From contig NW_006921555.1 in assembly GCF_000340215.1 (NCBI RefSeq), positions 1 to 64,000 of the forward strand: a stretch of 64,000 nt of DNA, read 5' to 3'. Below the pieces are notes generated by a model. It worked only from the letters and a program-made list of their open reading frames with translations, had not been told where the DNA came from and searched no databases. The position numbers were made by a program, and so were the translations under genes. Positions within the stretch are counted from its first letter, which is position 1. Each line of letters opens with the position of its first letter. Of this stretch, positions 23,843-34,189 are shown one piece after another. This stretch comes from Pseudocercospora fijiensis CIRAD86. Its lineage: Eukaryota > Ascomycota > Dothideomycetes > Mycosphaerellales > Mycosphaerellaceae.

Positions 23843-24656
23843 CTACTTATCCTTAGAATCCTTAGCCTTATCCTCCTCCTCGATACCTATAGCGGTATCG
23901 ACGGTAACGACGGCCTTAGCGCCGACGCGCTAGGCGAGGTTCTAGTATAGTTAGTATACGAAGCGTAAGTAAAACGAGGCTATAGGAAAAACTATACCTA
24001 ACGACTAATCTCTACTAAACCGGCTAGGTTAGTACCGATATACTCGAGGGCACTAAGTAGGTTAACGTCTATAAGGGACCCGCTAGCGGCCCCCTTACGG
24101 ACTAGGGCTTTGCCGCCTAGGGTTACCTTATTCTTATTAGTATAGAAGGCAGAGAGTATAGATAGGATAACTAATATTAAGGTTAGTATACGGAGCGTAA
24201 GCGAAGCATATAAGTAACCTACGTGCGATTACGGCGTCTAGCTTAGCCTAGAGTTCCTCTAAGGCCTCGTTAGACTCCTCGAGGGAGTCGTAGCCGTCTA
24301 GGTCGTATAGGTCGCGCGCCGCGCGTACGGCGCGGATGCGTGCTAGTAGCGATACGAGCGAGCGTACCGTAATAGGCGTATAAGGGTAGTAGCTACCGCA
24401 GTAGCGATCGTAGTTACGCTTAGTAGTAGGGTCTATATTGCCGCCTATATAAAGCTTAGTTAGGTCTACTAAAGCGAGTTAGTTACGAAGCGTATACGCG
24501 TAGCAAGTAGCGAGAAAACGTACCGTTAGCCGTAATATACTTAAAGTAATAGATATAGCCCTTTAGGACTTTTAGTAGGCGCTAGGCAGGCGTAGTAGGT
24601 ATCGTAGGGGCGGCGCCTACGGCGCGCTTACCTACGGTACGTAAAGGGGTAGATAT
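23843..24656 (-). pseudogene. Antisense four-exon gene relic inside Gypsy-2
   Basis: On the strand opposite to Gypsy-2, between its chromodomain and right LTR, a gene model closes exactly. Exon 1 is 24656-24524, intron 55 bp (gtacgt...tttag); exon 2 is 24468-24223, intron 52 bp (gtaggt...tactaac...attag); exon 3 is 24170-23998, intron 56 bp (gtatag...tactaac...ctag); exon 4 is 23941-23843, ending in a real TAG. The total is 651 nt, 217 codons, all phases agreeing, with only about four RIP-type stops and ATG read as ATA. The product would be about 216 residues: a basic N-terminus ('RTVGKRAVGAA'), 'VDLTKLYIGGNIDPTTKRNY', a helical 'DSLEESNEALEELQAKLDAV' segment and a charged C-terminus ('GIEEEDKAKDSKDK'). 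I do not recognise the family. Antisense introns would survive retrotransposition because they are not spliced from the sense genomic RNA. Confidence 0.7.
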
Positions 24657-25080
24657 ACTAGTAATGTTTTTTTTAGATAGATATTTAAAAAGAAAAAAAT
24701 CTTTAGGTAATACTAGGGGAGCGCGAGGGCGGAGTAGGCGGGGCGCGGGCGGGTAGTATTCGGAGCGCTTAGAAAAAGAAGAGGTTGTTAAGCGGGCTTC
24801 GAATGCTTTAAATACTCGCCTCGCTTTCGAATAGCTTGCGTTCTCGCGTAGCTACCGCGTTCTTAGAAATTTAGGCAACCTCTAGCTAGTACTAGAAGCA
24901 GCCGCGCTTTAAATCTATAAACAAATAAGCAACTACGAGGCAAATTGTAACGTGCCTAGCAACTATAGCCTAGCGATAGGTACGTATAAGATACGTAGGT
25001 ATAGCGTAGAGTATAAGAAATAGTATAATTTACTATATTGCCCTATAGCTAGGATAGCTATACCGGGGGAAGGAGATAAT
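24657..25080. other. Gypsy-2 3' internal non-coding region
   Basis: Sequence between the presumed antisense start and the right LTR. It may hold the antisense promoter. It contains an 8-T run at 24666-24673 and a GC-rich run 'gggcgcgggcgggtag' near 24739. No sense frame is evident. Confidence 0.55.
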
Positions 25081-25389
25081 TATAAGAACCTAAGCAAGTA
25101 AAGTCTCCTATCCTACCTTAGTAAGCTTATATAACAATTATATAATCTTATTACGTATACTGCGGTACTGCCTCGCTAGCGTAAAGCCTACTTAGCGTAT
25201 ACGTAGAAAAGCTCGGTCGCTCGTACGGATATACTTAGTAGCCGGCTCGGTAGATATACTATCCGTACGTAGCCTAGTTAATAGTAAACGCTCTGCCCTA
25301 TTCTTAGAAAGGTACGGTTTAGTTCTACTATCTACTACTAAGATTAGTAGAGGGTATTCTATACGTTGCTGTATACCTATTTTCTTATA
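25081..25389 (+). repeat. Gypsy-2 right LTR (309 bp)
   Basis: Pairs with 18405-18712. It is followed by the CTACC target duplication (25390-25394), after which the solo LTR A sequence resumes. Confidence 0.93.
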
Positions 25390-25486
25390 CTACCTTCCTC
25401 CTTCTCCTCCTAGATCTCTATCGAATACTATACTAACCTACTACTACTCTATCTACCTACTAATATAACCCTTCTTAGAGTACAAT

Positions 25487-26372
25487 TAACTCCCCGATAT
25501 TCTCTATATAGCCGAGGTATATTATAGCCGCTATAGGTAAACAAATTTCTATTATAGGTAAGTAAAGGAGCCCTAGTAGATCGTAATGTCCGATTTGCGT
25601 AGTCCTATCTCGCGATAGCCCGTCCTTACTCCCTTTTAATAGAAGTTTCGTCCCGACCTCTCCGATTAATATTAATAGCTTCTACGTTAATAGTAGGGCT
25701 ATCCGAACGCCTTTATAGCCGCCTTTTACGTATTTATTTCTCGCGATATGTGAGACAGGTCTTATAGGATTACCTACCCTCCCGATTAAAATTACTTAGA
25801 GGTCGTTATATTTTATACCGCGAATATAGTTATTATACTCGATCTCGAGTAGTATCTAATATAGAATCTATATTATATAGAATCTAGTTAAATTTCAATC
25901 TAGGGCTATAGTAAATATACCTAGTTTTACTCGGCGAAACGGGGTTCTAAAGGTATACTCCTTAAAGTATATAAGATAGTAAAATAGTTCCTTCGAAGAG
26001 TTTAAAATACTAATCCTATATATATATCCTCTAAACGTACTAAGATACGATTTCTATATAGGGCGGTTCTACTCCTAAAGTAGGTCCGCTAGCTAGCTAC
26101 TTTTATATAGGAAACTCTAACTTCGGGGGCGAACCTACCTCGCGAGCGCTCTTAAAACGCGCGTAACTCGTAGACTTAGCGAAAATTATATATCTAGTAT
26201 AAAAAAAAGTCGATATACCTACTAGACGCTCTAGAGCCTTACTTCCGCCCCCCCCCCCCCTTCCTCCGATTAGGCTAATACTTAGTACCCTATAGGCTAT
26301 TATATAGGGCCGCCCCTAGACTAGATAGCTATAGAATACGAAGTATCCTATATATACTACGATAAATTTTAA
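25487..26372. other. No recognisable gene; contains a 13-C run
   Basis: No frame or repeat that I can support in 25487-26240. A homopolymer of 13 C lies at 26248-26260, the longest run of one base in the window, and would be prone to length errors. The stretch just before it has normal RIP-type composition. Confidence 0.55.
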
Positions 26373-26790
26373 TCCGATTTTAATAAAAGTCGTACTATTT
26401 AAAGCGTATAGGTCGGTTCTATAGAATATAAAATTTTTATATAAATCGACGACCTTCGAATTTAGTATTAGTAGGTATTAGCTAGTATTAGCTCCTACTT
26501 CGGTACTTAATATCTTAATAAATATTAACCCGATTTTAATAAAAATTATACTATTAGAACCGCCCGGATCCGTTCTATAAAACGTAAAATTTTTATATAA
26601 ATCGACGACCTTCGAATTTAGTATTAGTAGGTATTAGCTAGTATTAGCTCTAACTTCGGCGGTTAATATCTTAATAAATATTAATCCGATTTCAATAGGA
26701 ATTATACCGTTAGAACCGCGCGGGTCGGTTCTATAGAACGTAAAATTTTCTATAAATCGAGGTATTAGCTCCTACTTTATAAGTATATAG
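26373..26790. repeat. 156-bp tandem repeat, about 2.6 units
   Basis: Units start at 26374, 26530 and 26686 with 'ccgatttt/caataaaa', an exact 156-bp period. Each has 'ttctatagaa(c/t)(a/g)taaaattt', and the first two share 'atcgacgaccttcgaattta' and an AGCTAGTATTAGCT palindromic stretch. The third unit is shortened in its middle. No coding signal. Confidence 0.88.
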
Positions 26791-26820
26791 AGAGTATTAG
26801 TTTTTTACTCTTTAAGTATC

Positions 26821-26980
26821 GGCTAGTTAGTCTAGTAGTATAATTCTTAACTATTAATAATTATATTTCTCCTAGCTATACTACTTAATATAGTCCCCGC
26901 TATATAAAGGTATATATCTTAAAGGGGTTATAAGATCGATAGGGGTTAAGAGGTCGTAGGTTCTAGTCCTATACTAGCTA
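26821..26980 (+). tRNA. RIP-damaged tRNA-like gene with intron (Asn- or Asp-like)
   Basis: The 5' arm GGCTAGT (26821-26827) pairs with ACTAGCT (26973-26979; a G-U pair, or ACTAGCC before RIP). The D region 'gtctagtagtataatt' has the tRNA A-box look (TRGYNNARNNG-like). The anticodon stem CTTAA (26846-26850) pairs with TTAAG (26946-26950). The T arm GTAGG-TTCTAGT-CCTAT (26956-26972) matches the B-box pattern. The anticodon loop reads CTATTAA; undoing RIP gives GTT (Asn), or GTC (Asp) if the following CA was also hit. About 88 bp between the loop and the 3' anticodon stem would be an intron, long for a tRNA. It could instead be the head of a tRNA-derived SINE. Confidence 0.6.
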
Positions 26981-27236
26981 TCTTCTTTTATATTTATACG
27001 CTATTAATAAGAAATGTACTTAAATCTTTAATTAAATATTACTACTATTAAACTGTCTACTACTATTTGCGCGGTACGTTAAGCCCTTACTAAATTAGTC
27101 TTTAAATATTACGCTTATATCCGGGGTTTATTAAGCGCTTTCGATTAACGTCCTACGCTAAAATCTAAGGTAAGTTAGATATTACTCTAATCTTTAATTA
27201 AATACTACTTCTACGAAAGACTAGCTAACACCTTAG
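26981..27236. other. Spacer with start of ~60-bp repeat family
   Basis: No gene seen. Near 27140-27200 a unit containing 'gattaacgtcctacgctaaa' appears that recurs at 27375-27500. Confidence 0.5.
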
Positions 27237-27335
27237 CTAATACTAGCTAATACCCTCGCTAATACCCGCTAATACTAGCTAATACTCTAGCTAATACTAC
27301 CTAATACCCTAGCTAATACTAGCTAATACTAGCTA
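27237..27335. repeat. AGCTAATACT minisatellite
   Basis: About ten degenerate copies of a 10-bp unit (a)gctaatac(t/c), with occasional insertion of 'ct' or 'cc'. Non-coding. Confidence 0.88.
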
Positions 27336-27339
27336 AGAA

Positions 27340-27500
27340 ATCCGGGGTAAGTTAAATTCCCCTTTAATCTTTGTTTCGATTAACGCTATTCGCTAAAATC
27401 CGGGATAAGCTAAATTTCCCTTTAATTTTTATTTCGATTAACGTTCTACGCTAAAATCCGGGGTAAGTTAAATTTCCCCTTAATCTTTAATTAAATATTA
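27340..27500. repeat. ~60-bp tandem repeat, two to three units
   Basis: The unit 'tttcgattaacg...gctaaaatccgg(g)(a/g)taag' recurs at about 27373 and 27433, with a partial copy before and another diverged copy near 27140. Non-coding. Confidence 0.8.
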
Positions 27501-28429
27501 CTTCTACGATATTTCTTAGCTAAGTATTTCGGTCTTAGCGGATAACTTAGATTTTCGCGGGCGGTAGCCGCGGTATCTAGATTAGTAGCTACGCTACTAA
27601 TTATTCTTAGTCGCCCGTAGGCTCGTAAGAACCGCCTTATCGCTCGAAATATAGATAATAGCTCCTAGGAAGGGATAATTTCTACGCGTAGAGGCCGCTC
27701 TACTACCTTTACTACCCTTACTAGCTTTAAAAATTGTATCCTACTAGAAGAGCTCCTTAGTCGTAATAATACCTAGTAGTTAAAAAACTAGGTAGCGGAC
27801 GAGAAACTAGCGTCGAGTCTACCCTAGTTCCGAAACCGCTAGGCAAAGGTATTATATATACCGTCGTAGCTTATTATTTAATAAGAAACATTAGTACGGT
27901 AGTATATAGCGAAGAAACAGGTAGCTATAAGCTATACTAGCTAGCTAGCTAGGGTATATTAATTACTCCGGTAGCCGGCCTACCCCTACTCCTACTATCT
28001 TTTCCGACCTCGCTTAGGCTAGCCCTAGTATCCTCTAGTATCCCCGTAAACCCGTAGCTGCCCTCTAGTAATAGCCTATATAAAGGCCGCGTAGCTAGTA
28101 CCCCTATTAAAGAGTAGGTATACGGCGACGTACTAGTCGTAGCTATATAGCGCTAGTCTCTCCTCGAAAAGCTAGAAGATCCCTAGTAATCCCTAACGCT
28201 TAGCCTTACCCGGCTCGGCCGTAAAGAGGCGATTCTCGAGCCTATAACTCGCGACGATTAGGCGGCAATACTTTACTAATCGGAAGCGAATCGATTTTAC
28301 GAGTAGTATATTTTAGGGCTTTTAGAGGTTTCCTACCTAGCTACTATCTATTAAGAAAATGCTTAGGGAGAATCCGAGGACTAGTAGGTACCGTACGGTC
28401 GGGGTCTATAGAGTATATAAGAGAAAGGT
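27501..28429. other. No recognisable gene; 5' side of the Gypsy-4 fragment
   Basis: Degraded sequence with no frame I can assign. A short 'ctagctagctagctag' run lies near 27938-27952. It may include a degraded LTR or protease/gag region of Gypsy-4, but no matching LTR was found downstream. Confidence 0.45.
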
Positions 28430-31400
28430 AGATAAAGTAAACCCTATAGAGGCTAGTACGGCGATAACCGGGAGTATAATAACTAGTAGTAACCCTTACT
28501 AGAAGAAGAAACGGCTTGCTCGAGAGGCGCTACTTCCTCCTAGGACTAGGCCGTACGACTAGAAATACTTAATTAAGAAATTCTCGGATATACTACGCGG
28601 CTCGCGTCTTACTAAGGAGAGAAAAGCAAAACTTCTTATTATAATAGAGCTTCTTCCTAAGGAGCTAGATCTGTTTTAAGAGATACTTTATAACTAAGAG
28701 AAAGTCCTTACTTAGAGCTTTACTAAAATAAGAAGGGTCGACGTAGGGATAGTACCTCCTTAGTAGATCCGAACAATTCCTTCTAAGCCTTAGAGAAAAA
28801 TTAACCTTCCGCCTCTAGCCTAGCTTAGTAAATATTGTCAAAGAAATAATCTAGAAACGGATTACGAATAAGGTACTTAAAGTTAGCGAAGGAGTATATA
28901 GGAACCCCTAGTTCTTAGTTTAAAAGAAAGAAACTAAGAAGTATCGCCTAATTAACGCTACTATAGAACTAAATCGCTCTACGATATAGGATAGAAACCT
29001 TCCTTCTAATACTAATAGCTTTACTAAGGATTTTACTAACTATACTATTTCCTCCCTAATCGATTTCTTTTCTAGATACGACTATGTCTCCCTTTATAAG
29101 GCCGATCGAGATATAACTACCTTTAATACTCTACTTAGCCTAGTACGAATAAATACCCTTCTATAAGGGGTAATAAACTTTATTATCTAGTTTATCCGAG
29201 TTATTACGAGGATCCTTCTCGATTACATTTCCTACCGTACTAGGCCTTTCGTCGACGATATTAGTATTAAGGGCCCGAAGACCCGATATAATAAGAAGGA
29301 GGTCTAGCCTAGCTTACGAAGGTTCGTTACTAAATATATCTAATAGATAGACGGTATCCTTACGGATATTAAACGTACTAGATATACTATTTTAGGCCTT
29401 AAATCTCAATTCCTCTATAAAAGACTAAAATATATCGGCTACGTTATTAATATCTCTAGAAGGTACCCTAATATAGAAAAGGTTATAAAGATTATCGCCT
29501 AGCTAATACCTAAAAACTACTTAGGTATACGAGCCTTCCTTAGGGTTTATATCTACTACCGTATCTAGATCGAGGGCTTCGTAATAATAGCGAGACTACT
29601 CTTCTACCTCCTAAAGGCCGATATCGAATTTTCCTAGGGATTAGATTAATAGATCGCTATAGACGCCTTAAAAGCTATACTTACTATAGTACCTACTCTT
29701 ATCTCGATCGATTATACTAAGGGTACTAGATTAATTATCCTCCTTTTAAATACGAGTAGATCCGGATATAGTAGTAGCCTAAACTAGTACGAGAGAGATA
29801 ATATAAAGAGGCGTTACCCTATTTAGTACAAAAGCGGTCTTTAGACCGAGAGTAAAGCCTAGTATAATACTAGCAAGCGAGAATGCCTTACAGTACTTAA
29901 ACTACTAAAGAAGTTTAAGAAGTATCTCGTTAGGTAGTACTTTCGAATCGAGATCGATACTACTACCCTTATCTACTAGCTTAATAAGTTAGCCTCGGAT
30001 CTCCCTAGTTTAGTAATAGTCCGCTAGGTAGCCTAGATCCGGCTATTCGATTTCGAAGTTAAATATATTCCCGAAAGGAAACACTCTATAGCTAATAGGC
30101 TATCCTATCGCGATCCTACTAAAGAGGATATCGCCGAGCGAGACGAGTAAGTCGACGGCGATAATATATAAATAACGACTTCTTGTATAGTATAGTCTAA
30201 TCCGAGTATATTAATCCCCTAGCTAAGTCTAGCTTCCTTAACGAGGACGGATACTAGTTCCGAGAATTACTTCTTATTAGATACTTTAAGTCGACCCTTC
30301 GTTTTCTATAAGGTATCTCTCGTACCGAAGCTCGAAGGATTCGACGTACTATATAGAAATATATTATTAAAGATCGGCTCCTATTCTACTAGCGATATCC
30401 GAACTGCCCCCTCTAACGAGTAATTAATAGCGAGAAGGTTCGAGAGGAACTAATCTAATCGCTTTATAAGTATTATAGCTATAAGGGTCGGGAGGTAGTA
30501 TATTATATAGCCTCTAAAAGATACTTCTAGTATAGTATATAGTCCTAAATCGCTACGTAGGTTCGGTCCTATCGGGTATACCGATTACGAGAAGGATATA
30601 GGATTGCTAGAATACTTTACCCTACCTATATTCGGGTTATTAGCCCTCGCTAGGTTGCCGATATACTTTATATCGATAATAAGGGATTAATTACCTAGAA
30701 TTAGTTACTACGAACTAAATAGCTAAGTTCGTCTACTACCGATATAGCTACCCGGATAAATTCGTTATAGATAATAGTACTAAGAACCGAAAGGATACTA
30801 AGGAGTTACTCGGGCGGATAGCTACCTACCTAGTCCGGATTTCCCTATACTATCTAAAGGTAAATAGTTAGATCGAAGTCGGGAACCGACCTATCCTTAC
30901 TACCCTTTCTAAGCTAACTAATAGTACTATAAAGGGTTAGAGAAGACACCTCCCCCCTATCCTATAGGCTAACCGAACGATATACCGACGAACGACTAGT
31001 AAAACGCCTACGGAGATTATATATAGAGGAGCCGACGTAATACTTTCTATCGAGGCTACCTATTAAACCTTTCTAATAGTTAACTAGGATACTATACGTA
31101 ATACTAGTTTACTACTTACGTACTATGCCTAGTAGCTAGTATATATACCTAACGATAACGAAGAGGCGTCCCTACGGCTAAAGAGGACCCGTAAGGAGAA
31201 TACTCGCTAGTACGACTAGAAAGGAGCGGTATTAAATACTCCCCTTAAGGTTAGCTCCCTTATACTTATTACTAGGAAGGAGATCGAGTACTTAAAGTCT
31301 AGTAAGCTCGCCTTTCGATAGAAAGCTCCCTCTCTTATTATAGGAATTACTACCTCTAGAAGCTTATATTACCTTACTAACTCGATAGGGCTAACCTAGC

Positions 31401-32290
31401 TATTACCTTTCCGTACGATCGATTAAAGGACGTACCTCCTTTCCGACCTAACTACCTCTCGGAGGAAGACGCTACTATAGCGGATAACGAACCTATTAAT
31501 AAGGAAGTCGAGGTAGAAAGGGATAGCTAGTCTATATCCTCTACTTCTAAGGGCAATAGCTAATCTAATACTAGTTCTAGTAAAGAAAGGGATATAGACG
31601 TCTACGCTACTATATCCCTTCCTAGAGAGGAGTAAAGGCGAGTCTTAAAAACCTATACTATAGCTATATACCGAGTCGACTCTAAAGTTAATCCTATCTC
31701 TTAGATTAATAATCTAATACGAGACCTTCTTAGCGTACCCCTTTTCGAAGACTATTCGAACGACTGCCTCTTCTTTAATAGCTCGGCTAAGCCTAATAGT
31801 TTTCTAGCTTTTAATTACCCTACCCTATTTACCTAGGATAGAGTAACCTAGCCTTTAGCTTAGTACTATAGATTCGGCTAAATAGAAATTCTCTATAGAA
31901 GATAAGACCTATACGAACAAGCCTACTATATTAGCGCTCTTTAAAGGCTTACCCGGGGCCCTAGCTTTCGACTAGTACTATAGTAAGATCCTAACTAGTA
32001 GGTAGCGTAGAGGGTCTAGGTCTACGACGAAATAAATATACTAAAATTCGAATATAACCTATATCTCCTTAAGGCCCTAATAGAAACTAGCGTTACTACC
32101 CTAGTATATACTAACCTATATAGGCGACGAGGTATTAGGTTTCTTGCCTAGGAGGCTATAGACAACGTTATAAACTAGGGAGACAACGAGTATAGGTTGT
32201 CCTTAATAAGGGTACGAGATAGGCTTCGGCTTACCTAGATCGAATAGGAGGAACTCCGCTATACTAATAACTCTAAAGGCCTAGGGTCGA
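28430..32290 (+). pseudogene. Gypsy-4 pol remnant (pre-RT, RT, RNase H, IN), 3' half of element
   Basis: A Ty3/Gypsy pol of the type widespread in ascomycetes whose RT reads 'PFVDDISIKGPKTRYN'. The pre-RT segment reads 'KFSDILRGSRLTKER' and 'IVPPQQIRTIPSKP' (about 28580-28780). RT spans about 28910-29600: 'NATIELNRSTIQDRNLP', 'YDYVSLYKADRDITTFNT', intact FVDD at 29248-29259, 'RAFLRVYIYYRIQIEGFVII'. RNase H is at about 29690-30110. Integrase lies at about 30750-31200: 'AKFVYYRYSYPDKFVIDNST', 'TTLSKLTNSTIKG', 'ANRTIYRRTTSKTP', then 'EEASLRLKRTRKENTRQYDQ'. The frame continues to about 32280. Gag and protease are missing here, whereas a gag-protease half of the same type lies at 49.2-52.0 kb. Stops are RIP-type. 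Confidence 0.82.
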
Positions 32291-32680
32291 ACCCTAGTTA
32301 GACCCCGTAGTAGTTCGGGTTGGTTTAGTTTAGTTAGCTAAGCCGAAGATCTAGTTTAGTTTAGGTTAGTTTGCTAAGCAACTATAGGAGTAGCTAGTTC
32401 GAACTATATAATTTATCGGTTTCTAAGAAGTAAAAGAATGTATACGTAACTCGAAGCAAGCCCTTTATAAGATACGAGAGTATAGCCGGGAGCGTAGCCG
32501 GCATTTTTTAGTTATAGGAAGGTACTTATATAACCCTAAATCTATAGACAATTAGCTAAAGGCACTAACTAATTAAAGAGATATATATATATATATATAA
32601 AGCATTATAGTTTAGTTTAGAAACTATACTTATTAGGTATAAAATTTATCCTTTCGCTCGCTATTTTATTCCCTAACTAT
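32291..32680. other. Spacer with AGCCGG motif and AT microsatellite
   Basis: Contains 'gggttggtttagtttagtta', where TG is retained, then a copy of the dispersed motif 'tagccgggagcgtagccggc' at 32483-32502, and an (AT)9-10 run at about 32580-32599. No gene seen. Confidence 0.6.
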
Positions 32681-32689
32681 TCGGTAGAA

Positions 32690-33145
32690 TATTATTATCT
32701 AGATCTAGGTAGAACTTATCGATTTCCCTAGAAGCCCTCTTTAAGAAGTTCTAATACTTTCCTACTAAACTATTCTCTAATATTAAGTACTAGGATAGCT
32801 CCTCCCTCGGTATCGGTATAGTATATAAAAGAGCTATAAAGCAGCTCTATATAACGTTCTACTAGTTACTCGCTATACTAAGGCCGAATACTAGTTCGTT
32901 CCTTAGAACTCTTAGTTATTTAGGAGATATAAAGGGTAGGGTAGGCATTAACTACGTATTATATAAAGAGGTAGAGGCTACTATAGAGGAGTCCTTTAAC
33001 CTATAGAAGATAGTAAAGGATATAGAGGCAGCTATAGGTCTAGGTACCTAGTTGAATTTCTAGTAGGTAGAGTATAAGGATATTTAGAGGGAGTATTAGG
33101 TAGAGTTGCGAAGGCAGGTATATAATATAGTCTAGAAAATAGGGA
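32690..33145 (+). pseudogene. RIP-degraded frame of unknown family
   Basis: A plus-strand frame of about 150 codons with RIP-type stops: 'GIVYKRAIKQLYITFYQLLA', 'SFLRTLSYLGDIKGRVGINY', 'VEATIEESFNLQKIVKDIEA'. It is helical and charged toward the end, with no motif I recognise. It lies between the Gypsy-4 end and the histone-like relic, with no clear link to either. Confidence 0.35.
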
Positions 33146-33525
33146 TAATGTATATAACTATAAGTATTAGGCTCTTTAAGCTTCCTTATTTTTCCCTATT
33201 TTCTTTTTGTAAAAATGCAAACTAATATAAATTAACCGGAATGTCTATCTTCTTTTAGTTCTTTAAAAAACCTAGCAGCGTAGCCGGTAGCGTAGCCGGC
33301 CTTTTTACTCCTTAGTACTAACGGGATTTTCGAAGACTTCTATTCCGTACGGCTAATAAAGCATACTATACTATATATATATCCTTAGAGAGTATTTAGA
33401 GCGCGGTATATAGCGCCGTATAATAGCGGCTTGTTTCGTATATAAAAAAGCTTATAGATAATACTACGAATATCCTTCCTACTAGAATATCTATCCTACC
33501 TAGTACTCTCTCGAATATAGACATT

Positions 33526-34189
33526 CTAGCCTTTTAGAATCTAATCGAGTGCTTTAAAATCCTTATCTATAATCGTAATACGCTTCGCGTAGATAGCTAT
33601 AAGGTTAACCGCTAAAATGGTATTAGTATAGTTAGAAAAGAGGTAGAAGAGAAATATATATTCGAAGATACGAACTTAGTAGGCTTCTATAGCCTCTTAA
33701 AGGGCGTCTAGCACGGAGACTTAGAAGCGAAGGTCTAGTATATAATACTAGGCAATTTCGCGAATAAGTCGTTAGAAAGGAGCTTTATAGAGTAGGAGAC
33801 TAGAGTCCTTCTAATACTTCCGAATCTTACGAAGGGCTACGGCTAAACAAGGATTAGTATAAAGATAGTAAAAATGCCGGCTACGCTACCGGCTACGCTA
33901 CCGGCTATAAATAGGACTTACTTCCTAGGCGCTATTAACGCTTCGTACGATTGTTACTACTAGTAGTAGAAGCGCTAGTCGTCGTTTTACGTAGAGCCTT
34001 ACCTACCGTCGTCTTACGCGGAGCCTTACTTACGACGCCCTTTCTAGTACTAGAGCTAGCGGTAGTAGTAGCAGCCTTCTTACGTTAATATACTATACTC
34101 GTTCTACTATTTCCGGTCTTATTACGACCCTTAGAAGTAGTAGGTCCCTTCTTACGAGGCGTCGTAACTTAGTTAAGTAGACTCGGTAT
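33526..34189 (-). pseudogene. Histone H3-variant relic (CENP-A-like?), three exons
   Basis: A RIP-damaged copy of a histone H3 family gene, a nucleosome core protein. Exon 1 (34189-33922) gives a basic tail of 89 codons with 'TTPRKKGPTTSKGRNKT' and 'KAPRKTTVGKALRKTT'. Intron 1 (33921-33843, gtaagt...tactaat...tttag) joins exactly to restore 'GTVALRKIRKYQ'. Exon 2 (33842-33660) reads 'APFQRLIREIAQ', 'LDLRFQVSVLDALQEAIEAY' and 'VRIFE'. Intron 2 (33659-33612) has its donor GT changed to AT, a RIP site, and ends ttttag. Exon 3 reads 'VNLIAIYAKRITIIDKDF', matching NLCAIHAKRVTI. Canonical H3 has about 45 residues before TVALRE; 89 here, plus the diverged loop ('YYIL'), points to a variant such as CenH3, but the usual longer loop 1 is not seen. 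Stops and the lost ATG (ATA) are RIP-type. Intron 1 carries AGCCGG repeats. Confidence 0.82.

Larger units (their letters stand above)
18405..25389 (+). mobile_element. Gypsy-2, RIP-killed chromodomain Ty3/Gypsy with antisense gene
   Basis: A complete element of 6985 bp: LTRs of 308 and 309 bp, gag, protease, RT, RNase H, integrase, a chromodomain-like tail, and about 1.4 kb of 3' internal sequence carrying an antisense four-exon gene relic. Flanking CTACC duplications (18400-18404 and 25390-25394) define the insertion, which lies in solo LTR A; the uninterrupted site is visible in the related LTR at 48724-49131. RIP stops are throughout. The purine-rich 'ggggga aggaga' at about 25064-25076 is the likely polypurine tract. 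Confidence 0.93.
18091..25482 (+). repeat. LTR A: solo LTR of the Gypsy-3 family, split by Gypsy-2
   Basis: The pieces 18091-18404 and 25390-25482 together match the LTRs at 48724-49131 and, inverted, 37257-37662 (about 402 versus 408 and 406 bp). It begins TACTCTATTA and ends TTAGAGTA, inverted ends that become TGCTCTA...TAGAGCA after undoing RIP. The 4-bp CAAT at 18087-18090 recurs at 25483-25486 as a target duplication. No internal Gypsy-3 sequence adjoins it, so it is a solo LTR. Gypsy-2 then inserted into it. Confidence 0.85.

Noticed and set aside
26248..26260. 13-C run as a regulatory or structural site
   Set aside because: Isolated homopolymer with no context supporting function; could also be a length error.
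32483..33910. Terminal inverted repeats of a single DNA transposon
   Set aside because: Three copies in +,+,- arrangement, one lying within an intron of the H3 relic, and no transposase or target duplication between them.
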